From: Undaria pinnatifida
Taxonomy: Eukaryota > Sar > Phaeophyceae > Laminariales > Alariaceae
DNA length: 64,000 nucleotides
Direction of reading: 5' to 3'
Assembly (NCBI GenBank): GCA_012845835.1
Contig: JABAKD010000002.1
Span: 3,391,001-3,455,000, forward strand
Position 1 is the first letter of the stretch. Each line of letters begins with the position of its first letter. Of this stretch, positions 1-11,734 are shown piece after piece. The notes beneath the pieces are model-generated. The model searched no databases, was not told where the DNA came from, and saw nothing but the letters and a program-made list of their open reading frames with translations. Position numbers and translations under genes: made by a program.

Positions 1-1029
1 TGCGCTTATCGCCACGCCAATGCCACAGGACTTTTTCAGGCGTTGTCATGGGCTCTATCATATATATGCTATTACGGAGGACGATAGTAAATAGGACCAA
101 ATATTGCTAGTAAAACAGATGAATATATAGATTCTTGTATCCACCGTAGGTCCTCTTTACTAGGGTCCCCCGTAATAGTATAAATAGTGTCACGACAGGG
201 ACATGCCAGTGCCATGAAAGCGTCCGAGGTGTAAAGAAGTGCCTTGCCGCGCCATGGGGAACGCCACGGCGCGCCGTGGGGCTGGCGCAGTGGAAGCCGA
301 TGATAAAATATAGCAATATAATGCTTTTATCTGGCACACATTTTCGCAGGTCGTGGTATCTGTCGCGACACTGGAAAAAATCGAAAACAAAAGGTGAAAA
401 CCTGCTCACACGTAAATTTGTGGGAAGCATCACGAGTAGAATATTATTGCTGGGAGTAATGAGGATTTTTCAATCAGCCTCCACGGCGGAAATGTACTCG
501 TGACTGCATTAGGCCAAAACAACCCCAGATACGACACCCACTCAAGTCGAGCTCCCTCTGCGAATTATTGATGACCTTAGGAGAAACCGACGAGGAGAGT
601 ATTGTATCCCTATCTTGCTCGTGCATCTAGACAGACGTGCAGAAACAGACAGACAGACAGACTGATGCGAGTCCTGAAAAAGAAGCAAATAACTGGAGTC
701 TCGAACTTGTCTTGCCGTTTTCATTCCCAATATCTGCACCTGTACGTACTGCGGTACGCGGGCGAACCAATTAGGAAGAGGGTTTTATCAATCCTCAAGA
801 CCTATCTTCGCTCCATCTGCTTCAAAATCCTCATGAAAAGCAATGGTTTTCTTTCAGAAGGGACGTGGCAGGTATCCCGCGCCAATATTCAAATGTCGCG
901 ACTCATGATACTTCGTTCCGAGCATCGTGATTTGAATACTGTGAGCAAGACATATCCACTGTGAACAAGGCAGCTCGAACATATATATGTCGTCATTCAA
1001 ACTTTATTTTTTTCTGGTTAAATATACTT
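1..1029. other. No gene seen
   Basis: Short frames only, none with coding-like codons or paired splice sites. A GACA microsatellite occurs at 646-660. Confidence 0.5.
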
Positions 1030-1465
1030 ACTCTTCTCCATGTTGTACACGACATAGCGCAACGCTGCTGCCATCGCACGGAACGCGCTGCTGGCGGGCG
1101 GACCTAGGAATGTGCCACAATGACGAGCGGCAAAAAGCAGCATAAGTGACTGAAGCCACGCCAGTGTCGGCGCTGTTGTATGACACTGTTCTGTGGCACC
1201 TGCTGTTGTTGGGGTGTGGGCGTCTGTGTGTGTTTTCACGGTGGGATGCGCGATGCGATGGCTTCAAAATATTTTCACTGCGCAGTCAGACTCGCAAATT
1301 CAGCCGAATCGACGACTGCTATCGGCTGGATTGCGAGTGCAATTGCTCAGTATGGAAAGCAATGATTCCAATAAGCTATATTTCGACTGTGCAAGAAGCC
1401 CGATTTGGTCTTCAGTCGAAGAGGGCCTTTTTCGACTGACGCATCCGACTGCATAAGGATTGGCC
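1030..1465 (-). mobile_element. Family F (PIF/Harbinger-like), truncated copy
   Basis: The right end CCGACTGCATAAGGATTGGC and the TTCGACTG motifs match the element at 48726-49516 in reverse. The other end is missing. Similarity continues into the interior (GGCGGACCTAGGAATG against its counterpart near 49100). Confidence 0.6.
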
Positions 1466-3159
1466 TTATGGATCCTGCCGACGAGTACGGCCAATATAAC
1501 ACAGGCAGGCGTGGAGGTAGTCCAAAACAGTACGTTAATCTTCTGCAGTAACCTTGCAGTACAAGTAGAATAGTGTCGAGAGAAAACGGGTTTTGATTTC
1601 GTACGCAGTTAGTTGGGCAAACGATGCATTTCTTTGAATAGGCGCGATCTCACAGAGCGGTATATGTCCATCATGGGTAGGAAAGGATATCAATCGGTGG
1701 ATGGACACACCAGTTCAATGCGAAGAAGTCAAGGAGACCTTCGTACCTGGTATCATGCATGATGATCCACAGTACTTGCTCACACGCCAAAATTGTTTCT
1801 TCACGATAATAGATATCATTACATTAAGTTCTCTGGAAGTCTATCCAGAAAAGTGTTACCATGTAACGCACAAGATTACACACCGCCCCGAACCGAAATT
1901 GAGAATCGCTTTTCTCTGAACCGGGGGGGGGGACACGCCCAACGAAAGCGGCGGCTTTCAGAACCTCTCGTCACTGTTTTCGTTTGGCGCGTTTGCTCGG
2001 CGTCGGCAATCTCTCCTTTGTCGACCAAACCAGCCTAGAAACTGTTCGAGGGACCGTGTTTGCTTGCGCATACTCTATATGTACCACGTTAACGGTATGC
2101 ATTTGTTCCCTAGCGGTGGAAATTGATGTCAACAAAGAAGACATCGATATAACTAAATGGCGTTCCAGCGGAAATATCCGACTGCTCGGTATTACTCACA
2201 GTCATGTCCGCCGTTGGTGAAGTCCACCGTCTTGACTGGCCATTCTGCCTGGGCCCCGACGATGAGGAGATACAACCTCGCCAGGAGCTTGGAAGATGGG
2301 GTGGTCCACATACTTCTGAAATATACGCTTAGATTCGGGGGATAGGACGGTGGACGAGCTAGGGACTTGGGCGGTCCTTCTTGGATATATGACGCGTCTA
2401 GCTCAGCGATGTGCCTAAGGCGATCACGGCCGTGGTGCTGCGGAAGATTTGATATACGACCAACACGGCCTGGAGAGGGTTGGTGTCGTGTCGGCGCGGC
2501 TTCTCCACCTCCAGGTATCTCGTGGGTTGCTTGTGTGGGGGCTGTGAAATGCTGTGGTCACCAACTGCGAGACAAGGGTGAAGTCAAAAACAATGGCGGC
2601 TCGCATTAGCTGTTGGCAGAGGCCACCCCAAGAACACCGGCTCTATTTTGGGCAGCGGCACTATTGCGACTAGGGGTACCATGGAGAGTATTCCAGTCTT
2701 GCCGAGCGATTTCACCGTGGAGCTAGAGAGAACTGTGTGGCGCAGCTTAACCGGCACTGTTGAAGGGGGGGGGGGCACTGCATACGTGTTGTATGTACTG
2801 TGTACGTTTTATCTGTGCTTTGAGTTTCGATTGGTCACGCGCCAGGACGTGCCGCTGTCGCATGCAAAACGACAGCAGAAAAAGTACATGCACGGAAAAA
2901 ACGGGGGGATAAAACGAAAAAAACAATTGAAAGATCCAGATTAAGATCCGGTGTATACAACCGTCTTTCGTGCCTGTGCTTGGACCTCTCCAATTCATGT
3001 GGGAAACCGTTTTGTACTATTAATATTAGTACCACCGTACTATAATATAATGACTGTACCCCCACCCACTGTTTTCAAGTAAGTTTGACAGTAGTGACGG
3101 GTGCAGTCGCACTTTTTCTGTGTTGTATCTTCGTTATATACTATAAAAAATATAATGCA
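1466..3159. other. No gene seen
   Basis: Unique-looking DNA with G runs at 1921-1930 and 2766-2774. No frame above 100 codons and no repeat family was recognised. Confidence 0.45.
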
Positions 3160-3385
3160 CTCTCCATCCACCTGTGAGATCGAATTTTTTGTCGAAACTC
3201 GTATTTGCAAGCTGTGTGTGATACCCCGACCGCGCGCGTAATACGGGTTGTGTGTCCTCAATAAGGATACAGGTCGGCGACTCCTCTTGCAACTACAGTG
3301 TAGCTATCAGGGTCGACAGGGGGTGATGTTAGTCAGTCTATGCGCGGAAACTACAAAGCCCGTTTCTGAGGGGGACACAATACAG
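3160..3385 (+). repeat. Family H dispersed repeat, copy 1
   Basis: Matches 55560-55790 in reverse, including AATACGGGTTGTGTGTCCTC and GTAGCTATCAGGG. Both copies keep a short frame reading [19 protein letters not shown] before diverging, so a coding remnant is possible. Confidence 0.55.
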
Positions 3386-3429
3386 TGGAGGGGGGGCGAT
3401 TTAAGAGCCCCTGGACGCATGTATACCAC

Positions 3430-3840
3430 AGAGGTGGCACTTTTCGTGTGAAAAGTTTTTTCTGAATGACCGGGCGCCTTAGCCCAAAATCGTCGGACAT
3501 ACATGGGCCTTTTTTTTCTCCTGGTTCTCGTTGTGTCCCAAGGCCATGGGACTTTTCATACGATATGTAGACTATACCTTCTTCATTTTGTTTTTGTTTT
3601 TCATCCTCCGGCGGATGGGGGGAAAAAAAGCTTAAGCTCACCACACTTCCACGTTTTTTTATACGCGTCGTGTGTCGATTTTAACTCAATTGCTTTCGCA
3701 ACCCAACGCTCTAGCTGGCGCACCCTATACCGGTTTTGTTTTTTTTCCCCGCAAATGGGTTTTTATGAGAGGTATTAAGCTCCCAAATTGAGGGATCTCA
3801 GAACAAGATGTAGTGGCGCACCTCCATCGTAGCACGCGAC
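3430..3840 (+). mobile_element. Family A element, diverged and enlarged
   Basis: Family A is a ~280-bp non-autonomous element. It has ends GACGCGTGCTACGATAGAGG, a GGTATACC subterminal end, the internal blocks GAATGACGGGGCTCCTTAAC, GATTCTCGTTGTGTACC and GGCCATGGGATTTTTCATCC, and a GAGGTCTTAAGCTCCCAAAT end. '+' means the GGTATACC end is on the left. This copy keeps most blocks and ends CATCGTAGCACGCGAC, with about 130 extra bases in the right half. Confidence 0.6.
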
Positions 3841-3989
3841 CCTCTCTGGTTAAAAGCCGGTTTTTTCCGCTCATATGTTCGTTCCGAGTCACCCCACAGC
3901 AAAGGGTTGAGCACGTTTTGGGATAAACGTTTTTTTCTGGCCTGGTGAGTTTATCCAATGATAGAGCTACCGGTATACGCTCGCGAGAA

Positions 3990-4180
3990 ATTTAGGGACC
4001 TAGTTTATAGAGGTGTTAGTCGGACTGCGCGAGCGAATGCCTTTCCGAAGTCATTTATGCGTCGGTTGAGATGTGATGGGGTTCCTCGTGTTGGGAGCTC
4101 AGAAACTCCCACTGCGCGCCTAGGGTGGAATGGCTCTGCTTCTCTATTAATATCTCAGATTGGGTGTCGTGCAGGTCTTA
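3990..4180 (+). repeat. Family G repeat
   Basis: Family G is a 110-160-bp repeat with GGTCGGGTTGCGCGAACGAA, GCCTTCGAAGTCATG and a hairpin GAGCTCCTCATG/CATGAGGAGCTC. This copy has GTCGGACTGCGCGAGCGAAT and GGTTCCTCGTGTTGGGAGCT. Confidence 0.5.
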
Positions 4181-5281
4181 GGTGAGACATGACGAGGTGG
4201 ACAAGCCCATTCGCCAATTTGACCGGCGTATAGACTCGGTTTCGCAAGCATTTTGACGATTTACACAATAGGGCCTCGCTTTTGTGCCACAGTAGCCCAG
4301 ACCTCCCGCAGCCCACAGCGTATATCTTGCAACGAAACCGTTGCATTGGCAGAAGAAGCCGCCCGCTGTCGCACCCATACCTTATACTCTGGTCAAAACG
4401 TGAACCACATCCGAAGCATTCTCTCTAGCATTACCTGCTGGCCTCCGTTTTTCTACAGGCACATCAGCAGAAAGTAAAACAAGAGAGAATCTTCTACACA
4501 ACAAGGAAGATCGAGCCCATATAGGCGTCGACTCGCTGACGAGTCTTATTATATCCGCCTTCATTCAGGAATATGCGGAGAGCGCCATATTCCAAGATCT
4601 TGGTCAAGTTTTCTTTCGTCCAGTCGTCAGCTTTGGTGTTGACCAAGCGTACCATGCCCAACCGGCACTACAGCAAGGAAACCCCCACTGTATTTCCTTA
4701 TCTCCTTTCAAAATGTATGATGTACGTATGTGCATGATCGTAGGTGCCGTGGACGGACACGACAGTGGCGACAAAGAAAATCGCCACGAAGACTAGCAGC
4801 GGCAATCGGGTGTGTAAGAAGTGCAAGCGCGATTTCGGACGAGATATAGAGCAACTGAGCCGGACCCAAGTGGAAACTCATGAACAGTCGCTTCAACACA
4901 AGTGAGGACTTGTGAGGACAGCAGTTGTTGGATTCGTTAGCACAAGCAGTTTCGATGAGAAAATGAAAAACGTCAGCTGTGAGTAGGACCGATTGAATGG
5001 TTAAAACTCAACTTTGCAATCTGCGTGGTACATTAGATCTATGTTTCATTTACGATATGGTGTTTGTGAAATATACCTGGTTGTTAATACACTGCTTCAC
5101 AATTTTTACGGGAAGTCGTTCGCGCGTGTTCAGCAGTTTGGGAACTGCCACGCTGGACGTATTTTAGTCGCGCAGTGTATGAGGCTGCAGGCCTTGTCGA
5201 TGTGTGTATGTGAAAAGCAGGAGCAAACTCGCACTTTCTTTCCACGGCTGATCAATTAATTGCTATTGCTCATGTCACAAG
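4181..5281. other. No gene seen
   Basis: Nothing supported on either strand. Confidence 0.45.
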
Positions 5282-5812
5282 TTGCATGTCGACCAACGTG
5301 TGTCGACAGGGGTGCTGGTGCCGCGGCGGCGGTGGGGAGCGGGCGCACATTGCTGGGGGTTTTTCGAGCCGAAGAGCGCCACGGACGGCGCGAAGGAGTC
5401 GCCGGTGTTGGTGGACAGTAGTAGCGGCGGGGGCGCAAGCGGTGATGCCGTCGTGGTGGCGACGGAAGTTGTGAGCAGGGGTGAGGGTGGTGCGGGCGCG
5501 GGCAGTGACGCCGACGTGGTTGTGACGGGAGTTATGGGCAAGGGTGAGGGTGGTGCGGGCGCGGGCAGTTTTGCTGACGTGGTTGCGACGGGAGCTGTAA
5601 GCGGGCTTGAGGATTGTGAGGGCGCGGGCATTGATATGGATGGTGTTTTCTCCGACGCTGCAGACGTGAATGGCCCCGCCGATAGGACGCTTGTCCACGC
5701 TCCCATCTACTGCGCGGGATCACGTCCGGCTGTCCGGGAGCCTGTTCTACAAAACTACCCATCAACGCTCCATGGTATTGGCAACGAGGAGTGTCGTGGG
5801 AGGCTCGGATGA
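5282..5812 (+). CDS. GC-rich open region with 21-residue repeats, strand uncertain
   Basis: The plus frame is open for 176 codons with an internal 21-residue repeat (SDADVVVTGVMGKGEGGAGA and relatives) and an acidic end. The minus strand over 5275-5706 is also open and gives a Pro/Thr/Ser-rich protein of 143 residues resembling a mucin-like linker. Because the repeat is 63 bp, both frames stay open by construction. The plus strand has an acceptor-like GTGTGTCGACAG at 5298-5309. One strand may be a real exon, and I cannot say which. Confidence 0.3.
   Translation: MHVDQRVSTGVLVPRRRWGAGAHCWGFFEPKSATDGAKESPVLVDSSSGGGASGDAVVVATEVVSRGEGGAGAGSDADVVVTGVMGKGEGGAGAGSFADVVATGAVSGLEDCEGAGIDMDGVFSDAADVNGPADRTLVHAPIYCAGSRPAVREPVLQNYPSTLHGIGNEECRGRLG
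5441..5630 (+). repeat. 63-bp imperfect tandem repeat, three copies
   Basis: Successive copies start near 5441, 5504 and 5567. The best-kept part is GGTGAGGGTGGTGCGGGCGC. The third copy has diverged in its second half. Confidence 0.7.
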
Positions 5813-7532
5813 ACCTGAATCGAGTGTCTCTTCACGTGGTGCCAACTGCCTCCCGCGGCATCTTGGGCCCAGGCTGTGCGAGAACGGTGGAACAACCAGG
5901 GGGCACGTGCGCGCCGTGTTTGGACATCAAGGGCACGAAGGCTTACAGGGTTTCGTGCCCAAGCGCGGCGCTTGCCCACCATTGATTATTTGTGACATCA
6001 TTTGACCACCTTGCATTGACGCAAGGATTTACATACCTAAAAACAGCCTAAAGAACAGTTTGACATCCCTTGCCTTTGCGATATTGGCTTGCTTGCCAAG
6101 CCTCCTTGTTAACGCAAGAGTGTGCAGTAAACCATCCATAGGGGCACAGCCAAGAAACGAACCACCAAGGTAGCAAACAAAGCCGAAAAAAAAAAACAAG
6201 ATAAAGAAAACTTTTTTTGGGCCTCGGGGGCGGGGGGGGGGGGGGGGGGGGGGGCGGGGGTCAGGTGTGCGGGATAATTTTCCTTGGGCGCCCTCGGTGC
6301 CCTCCGTGAATATAGACAGGGAACTATAGCCCTTTAGGCACGCGATAAACAATGCCGAACGGTTGTCTTGAGGATGTTTTAGGGGCTTAATTCCCGTCAT
6401 CCCGTGTATGGCGTTCAAACAAAACGCCGTCAGACCGGGAACCCCTTCAGCATTCGATAGGGTAGGTAATCTAGTCATTTCGTGAAGCACTTTTGCTCCC
6501 TCTGTGAACCGAAAGCACACCTCACATACATCGCGCTTATCCACTACTATTGCGAATTTCCGCCTAAAGACGTGCTCGTAGACACGTTAACACTCTCCAA
6601 TGAAGGGAAATATATACGTTGCTCCGGCCACACACATACTCTACTCAAATTTCAAGAACATGTCCGTTAAACGGGGAAGCACGTGCCATGAAACCTACGT
6701 TATCCCTGAATATGCAGTACGCGGGCCTTTACGCGGACTATCCACACCACATTGGGCCTTATCGCCACCCGAGGCGTGCCTTTCAGGCTAGGGCCTACAC
6801 TCTACACCTCCATGCCCCCAGCACCAACCACGAAAGATGTCGGTGGACGGCAGTGCTCGCTTGTCCTTTTTTCGTATCTCACGTTTTACTGTTCATTTTT
6901 TGGGCAAGCGTGGTAACAGGTGTCGTCCCTTCCTCCCCCTGGTGCTCTTGCTTCTTGCGAGTCAATATCTGCACAACAAAAAGTCTCTACTACGAAGAAG
7001 CAGTAGATGCACGCGAAGGGTCTGTAACCAGCGACATCGACCTAACTTTGTCACGAGGATAACCCACAGAAAGCATCGGGGACGCCGCGTCTTAGCCTAG
7101 ACAGACAGCCGCGGCAAGGAAATCGAAAAATTGTTACGGTACGACGCGTGCACGTTTTATTGGCCTTGACGGGACAACACTATACACCGTCAACCGGCAC
7201 CTTTGTATCACGGAACAAAAACGAGGCGGTCCACATGTATACATACGTCTACGGCAGCAACGGAAAATATAAGCAGGAACAGATACATCATCAGGTGACG
7301 GCACTTACACCCTTTGCCGAACATTGTCAAGGCAAACATTTCCACGGTCGGACATGACGTCCAACAGTATCATAGTTATCGAGGTACGAAAAAAAGGGGC
7401 TCTGGACGTACGCAACAGGGAATTGACAAATGTGCCCCGGGGTGTACGTCTGCTACCACCCCCCCCCCGGGGAAACTTTGGCCTACTGCGCCCCCAAAAG
7501 ATATGCTCAGTATAAGGCATGCCAATATATGC
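5813..7532. other. No gene assigned; one long frame of doubt
   Basis: A plus-strand frame at 6619-7062 (147 codons) includes MKPTLSLNMQYAGLYADYPH and a hydrophobic stretch. It lacks clear splice sites or a family. A 6029-6544 minus frame is broken by the G run. Confidence 0.3.
6232..6254 (+). repeat. 23-base G run
   Basis: Uninterrupted G, followed by CGGGGG. Confidence 0.9.
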
Positions 7533-8540
7533 GACCGTGGCGATCATAACATATAGGATACTATAACACTACCTGAGGGATATCTGCTGCATCTACTGTC
7601 GCCGGAAGGGTGTATGCTAGTTCTGTCGGCCATCGCTACTCGCTCGATACACGGGCTTGGTCGTGCTCTCTCCAAAATCCTGGATGAATATCTCAGAGCT
7701 TTGTGGGAGGCAGATTTGGGCGATTGAATATACGGCTGACTGATTGTACGATAGCCCCCACCAAAACCAGCGATTTTGTTTGACGAACGTGTCAAGGCTG
7801 CTCGACACAAGGAAGGATGATGCAGTTGAAAACAAAGTATCCGTATATTTTCTTGTGTGCAAAAGCCTAACGATCAACGACGTCGGGGTTTCGAGGGACA
7901 TCGTATTTCAGGAGAAACGACCGGGAGCTGATTTCGAAACCGGCGATTTCGTTATAGAAAATTTAGGGGGCACTACCGTAGAACGACTCGTCTATGGCTG
8001 CGACCGAAAGATGCTGTACCTGCCTAAGGGTGGTAGGTGCTGGTAGGGTGGTCTACATCATCGATACTTCCGTCGTTGGGGCAATAATTCCGTCGACCGT
8101 CGCCGTCCGCTCGATATACACGCGTGGTTGTGTTCTCCAAAAACCTGGACATCTTGTGCAGCGCATTTCTGGGGGGGCTCAGAAAGGATACAGCGCCCCA
8201 AAAACTGGAGAATGGAATGCTCGCTACCACGGGCGATTTTTGGTTCGGCGACTGTGGTGCACTGCACCTGCCTGAGGCTTGCCTTCAGCATCTACTGCCG
8301 CCGCGTGTGTGAACTGTTCCCGCGGTCCATCGCTCTCCGCTCGATATACAGGCGTTTGTGTATTGATCTAAAGTATGGATACAGCCAGTACTTTTTTTGG
8401 GGGGGGGCGTGTTCAGGCTAAAGCCTCCCCAAAGGTACAAAGTGCAACACACTCTACTACGGACGATCGATGCCGGCGACCGTGGGATACTGTACCTGCC
8501 TGTGAGGGTGGCATGCGGCATCTACTCCCGCAGGTCTAGC
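7533..8540 (+). repeat. Divergent ~235-bp tandem repeat, four units, one split by an insertion
   Basis: Units begin with GCGACCGT or a close variant at about 7533, 8005, 8235 and 8479. Shared blocks are TACCTGCCTGAG, GCATCTACTGCCGC and CGCTCGATATACA. The first unit is about 250 bp longer than the rest because a family C element (7738-7989) sits in it. The last unit is partial. Confidence 0.65.
7738..7989 (+). mobile_element. Family C element inside the 235-bp repeat
   Basis: Family C is about 250-330 bp long. It begins GATTCTACGATAGCCCCC, contains AACGTTTCATGGCTGCTCGA, GACGTCGGGGTGGC and CCGGCGATTTCGTTAAAGAA, and ends GGGGGCTACCGTAGAACGAC. The ends are inverted repeats with C/G runs. No coding capacity is seen. 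This copy has short C/G runs at both ends, so it may be nearest the ancestral form. Confidence 0.7.
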
Positions 8541-8739
8541 TTGCTGTGATGGCCGTCATCAAGCGCCGTATCGTTCTTCGTAGCTTCTGTTTTCGGCGGG
8601 ACCTTAAGCGTATGACAGTGGGCCTTGAAAAATGCCCTTGATGTGTCAAGAGCATCAAAACAACGACCTTGGCGAGTAGTGTACCTCTCGAACAAGGAGA
8701 TCCATGACCGGCGGAGCTACTCCCCACTCATCTTGGCAG

Positions 8740-8891
8740 TAGATGCGGCAAAGAATCTTCCGGCGCAGGTCTGGTGTCTTGCGGTAGCCACCATCGTGCT
8801 TGGTAGCGTTATCATACTTCTTGTTTTCGGCGGCGCTTTGAAAATGAGGACGGGCCTCCGAAGAGCGAGGCGGCGGCAGCACATGCCGTAG
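8740..8891 (+). CDS. Possible last exon coding a membrane segment and basic tail
   Basis: A pyrimidine-rich acceptor (CCACTCATCTTGGCAG) opens a frame that ends at TAG 8889-8891. The product contains the hydrophobic run VWCLAVATIVLGSVIILLVF, then GGALKMRTGLRRARRRQHMP. That is a single membrane span followed by a basic cytoplasmic-type tail. No upstream exon could be fixed. A short open stretch at 8548-8640 (MAVIKRRIVLRS...) may belong with it. The family is unknown. Confidence 0.3.
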
Positions 8892-9594
8892 ACAGCCCTG
8901 AAGAAGTTCTGGTATCCGTACGGTCGCCGTGATCGCTCATGATAGCATGTATTAAACAAATCTGGGGACGCATAAGGCTACAGTGTGCCAGAGGGGGTCG
9001 CTAACAGAAGTGCCGCCGGGGGCGCATTTACCACTTCCCTACGCGACAAGTTTAGCCAACCAATCAGAGCTACACTGTACAATAAAGTAGCTTTGAGTAT
9101 CGCGTCGCACACGTAGAGAAGCAAGGACTTGCCAACAGAGCACCCAGTGGAGCACTGTCACGGCGCAATATGCTTCCAAGGTGTGGTGTACCAAGTATAC
9201 TGCTGCAACATGTCGCCGACGCTTTTATTCGTGCATAGGTTGGGATCAATGAGGCCTCTCTTCCGCGATCAGCCGGAGACTCTCACCCAGGGCTACGACC
9301 CCGGCGTTGATTCGATGGTAGGTAATCAACGCGGCACCTTGTCACAGAGAGTAGATACCCCGGTAAAATATACACGAAAAAAAATAAGACTGACGTCGTT
9401 GTCCGCGTGCCTCGCGCACAATGATGGGCGGGCGGGATGGTCTGTTTTCGCTAACCTCTGCCTAATCTCTCCAGCTGTTGTACGGGAGCCGACGATGCCT
9501 GTGAGATTTTCTTGCTTTTTCTGTACAGCTATCAGGCTTTTCTTCCACCCCGGGGATGGACTTCTTCCTCTCCCGGGGTTTGCTCCAAGATTAC
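8892..9594. other. No further gene seen
   Basis: Apart from the family I copy and the open extension of the 9595-9696 frame, nothing is supported. Confidence 0.4.
9055..9175 (+). repeat. Family I repeat, copy 1
   Basis: Resembles 11080-11200: both have a CTGTACAA segment and, about 85 bases on, TTGCCAACAGAGC-type sequence and CAGTGGAGCA. Confidence 0.4.
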
Positions 9595-9696
9595 CACTGT
9601 AGCTTGAAGTCCCACGTTCTGCTCTCGGGGGGGCTTCGCCTCTTCGTTTCTTCTCGAGGGGGCTAAGACCAACGTCGATGACTTCGAACAACAAAT
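9595..9696 (-). CDS. Exon-like segment, minus strand
   Basis: Between CATCGGCAG and a GTAATC donor lie two bases, 33 codons and one base, reading LLFEVIDVGLSPLEKKRRGE and APPRAERGTSSYS. The frame stays open beyond the donor as far as 9326, so the segment may be longer. It is on the strand of the DENN gene and downstream of it. It could be a late exon of that gene, but its phase does not follow directly from exon 8. Confidence 0.28.
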
Positions 9697-10371
9697 CTGC
9701 CGATGCCGATAGGAGGTTCGAGGTAGGTACCACGCATCCCGTTTTCGAACAACGCCGAGTTGGGTCACGAGCCGACCAAGCGTCGACCGACTTCGCCGGC
9801 CGTGCTGCTCCCGGCCGAAAAGTTGATCCTCGAGTTGCATGCCGGCGGTAGCGACCTGTGACGTGCTCTGTGTGCTTTTTTTTTCATGTATTGACCCACT
9901 TGTAAGAAATGTTCGCGGTCACCCGGCCGAGGTTCAAGCGAGTTCCTTGCAAGCGATTTTCAAGCGACTTCAGGCTGGCGTGCGTGGCATTCTTTCGCGG
10001 AAAGATCTTACTTGCTGCGGCGCCGACCGCGTAGATACACGGTTTCGTGTGTCGAAAGGTGACCAGATGGGGGAGGGAGTGGCTCTCGCCCGCTCACGCG
10101 TGGGGCCTCCCACGAGCGTTTGCGCCAGCGACCGTACCGTCCATCTCATGATTGAAAAAAGAGTATGTTATCTTCTTGTTCCGTCGACCCCCTTGGCTGC
10201 TTTTGGCGCGGGTGGCGGCGGACGGGCTGTGTGCACACAGCACGAAGCGACACCAGTGTAGCACTGTGAAAAGGGTTGGCAGGCGTGCAGGCGGACGAGA
10301 ACGCATAGCACACTCCATGAGAAATGGAGGCGCAACGCTCTTATCGGAAGGGGGGGGGGTGCCACACCAGA
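9697..10371. other. No gene seen
   Basis: A minus frame starting with ATG at 9840 (MQLEDQLFGREQ) leads into the 9595-9696 segment in another frame. It could be part of the same gene but has no clear donor. Confidence 0.3.
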
Positions 10372-10473
10372 GATTTGTTGCAACGCGAGGACCGGTGGGC
10401 GTTAGACGCGTACAAGTCTTACGTTCGGGTTCACAACAAGGATGCCGGCTGGGTAGCGAGGGTCATGGCCTGA
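10372..10473 (+). CDS. Short coding-like segment ending in a stop
   Basis: The frame reads DLLQREDRWALDAYKSYVRV then HNKDAGWVARVMA and stops at TGA 10471-10473. Composition and codon choice are protein-like. A CCACACCAG acceptor-like site precedes it. It could be a last exon or a remnant of a mobile-element protein. Confidence 0.25.
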   Translation, partial: DLLQREDRWALDAYKSYVRVHNKDAGWVARVMA

Positions 10474-11734
10474 GATCGGCTACGGAATTGTATATAGCCG
10501 GGGAAGGGCATACAGCCGGGGCTAGCTCGTCCACCACTAGTTCTGGGCGAGCGGAAGTAGACATAGCTATTGCTGACTACGGAAATGTGTCATGAGGTGT
10601 GCTTCCCGGCATTGGGCAAGAGAGTCAGGGGGGGGGGAGGATACGCAATGGTGCATCTGCAAAATTCTCGCCGACATCTAGATCTCGGCGGGCAGAAATA
10701 GACGTAGCTAGTAATATTGATACTATTAAAGGGTGATACTATTGTGTTCGCAAATTTACCACCGTAGAGCAAGAGCATTGGGAGAGTGGGGGATGCAATA
10801 ATACAGTTCTGCGAAATCTGTCCAACCCCATCGTCGAAGGCTGGCTGTGGAGAGGTCGAAAATCGCCAGTTTAGACGGGAATTGACTAGAGTTGCCGATG
10901 CTAGCAGGGGGTTGTTGTCGGTTCAGTCCTGAGGGGCTTTTATTTCCTACGCCCCCTTTTTTCCGAGCTAGGGACTACACGTGAATATGGTACCATATCG
11001 AAAGAATATTGGAAACCGCAACATTGCCGAGGAAGGAGAAAAAAAATGGCGGTTTCTAGGACGTAATTATGTAATAGGTTTGGCCAACCATTCTACGCTG
11101 TACAAGGTGGTCTTGCGAGTACGTCAGACATCACTCGGTAGCAAAGCGAGGCCTTGCAGCTTGCCAGCAGAGCGCGCAGTGGAGCAGCGTTCCTCTCATC
11201 TTTGTTAGTCGGTTGAAATTTATATTTGGCAACCCCCCCTCCCCCTTCGTATAATTTACCAACGCCGAGGTCTTGTCGCAAAACGCTCGCGTATATTCTA
11301 AAAGCTAACGATTGACAGTTCGTACCACGCTAAGCCCCAAAGCTGCGGACGAGCAAGCCAGCGGTAATACAACCTTTTTCTGTTTCCGACGGGTTTACTC
11401 CTTAAGAGCTTGTTCCTGCTCGGAGCTTATTTAATATTCGGTTCTGCATTAATATGAACAACATGCCACACTGTTGCTTAGGACATTGTTGGGGATCCTT
11501 TTCTTTGCGAAGAAGGCATTTTTGTAGCACATTCCGGTCCTTTTCCTCACGTTTTGCCCCTTTTTTTATTCATTTTCATTCTATTCTCGAGTGGGTTGGA
11601 CAATATCAGCCACGCGTATCCTCTTTCAAGCGTCGCATCCTCGATGCATAGCGTTGCTGCACCGCCGCCTATTATGAATAGACCACGGGTTGGTTCTGTA
11701 GGGTACTCACAGACCTATACCGGGGGTAATTACC
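10474..11734. other. No gene seen
   Basis: Two related short segments (GCGGAAGTAGACATAGCTA near 10549 and GCAGAAATAGACGTAGCTAG near 10691) and the second family I copy. Confidence 0.4.
11080..11200 (+). repeat. Family I repeat, copy 2
   Basis: Direct-orientation partner of 9055-9175, moderately diverged. Confidence 0.4.
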
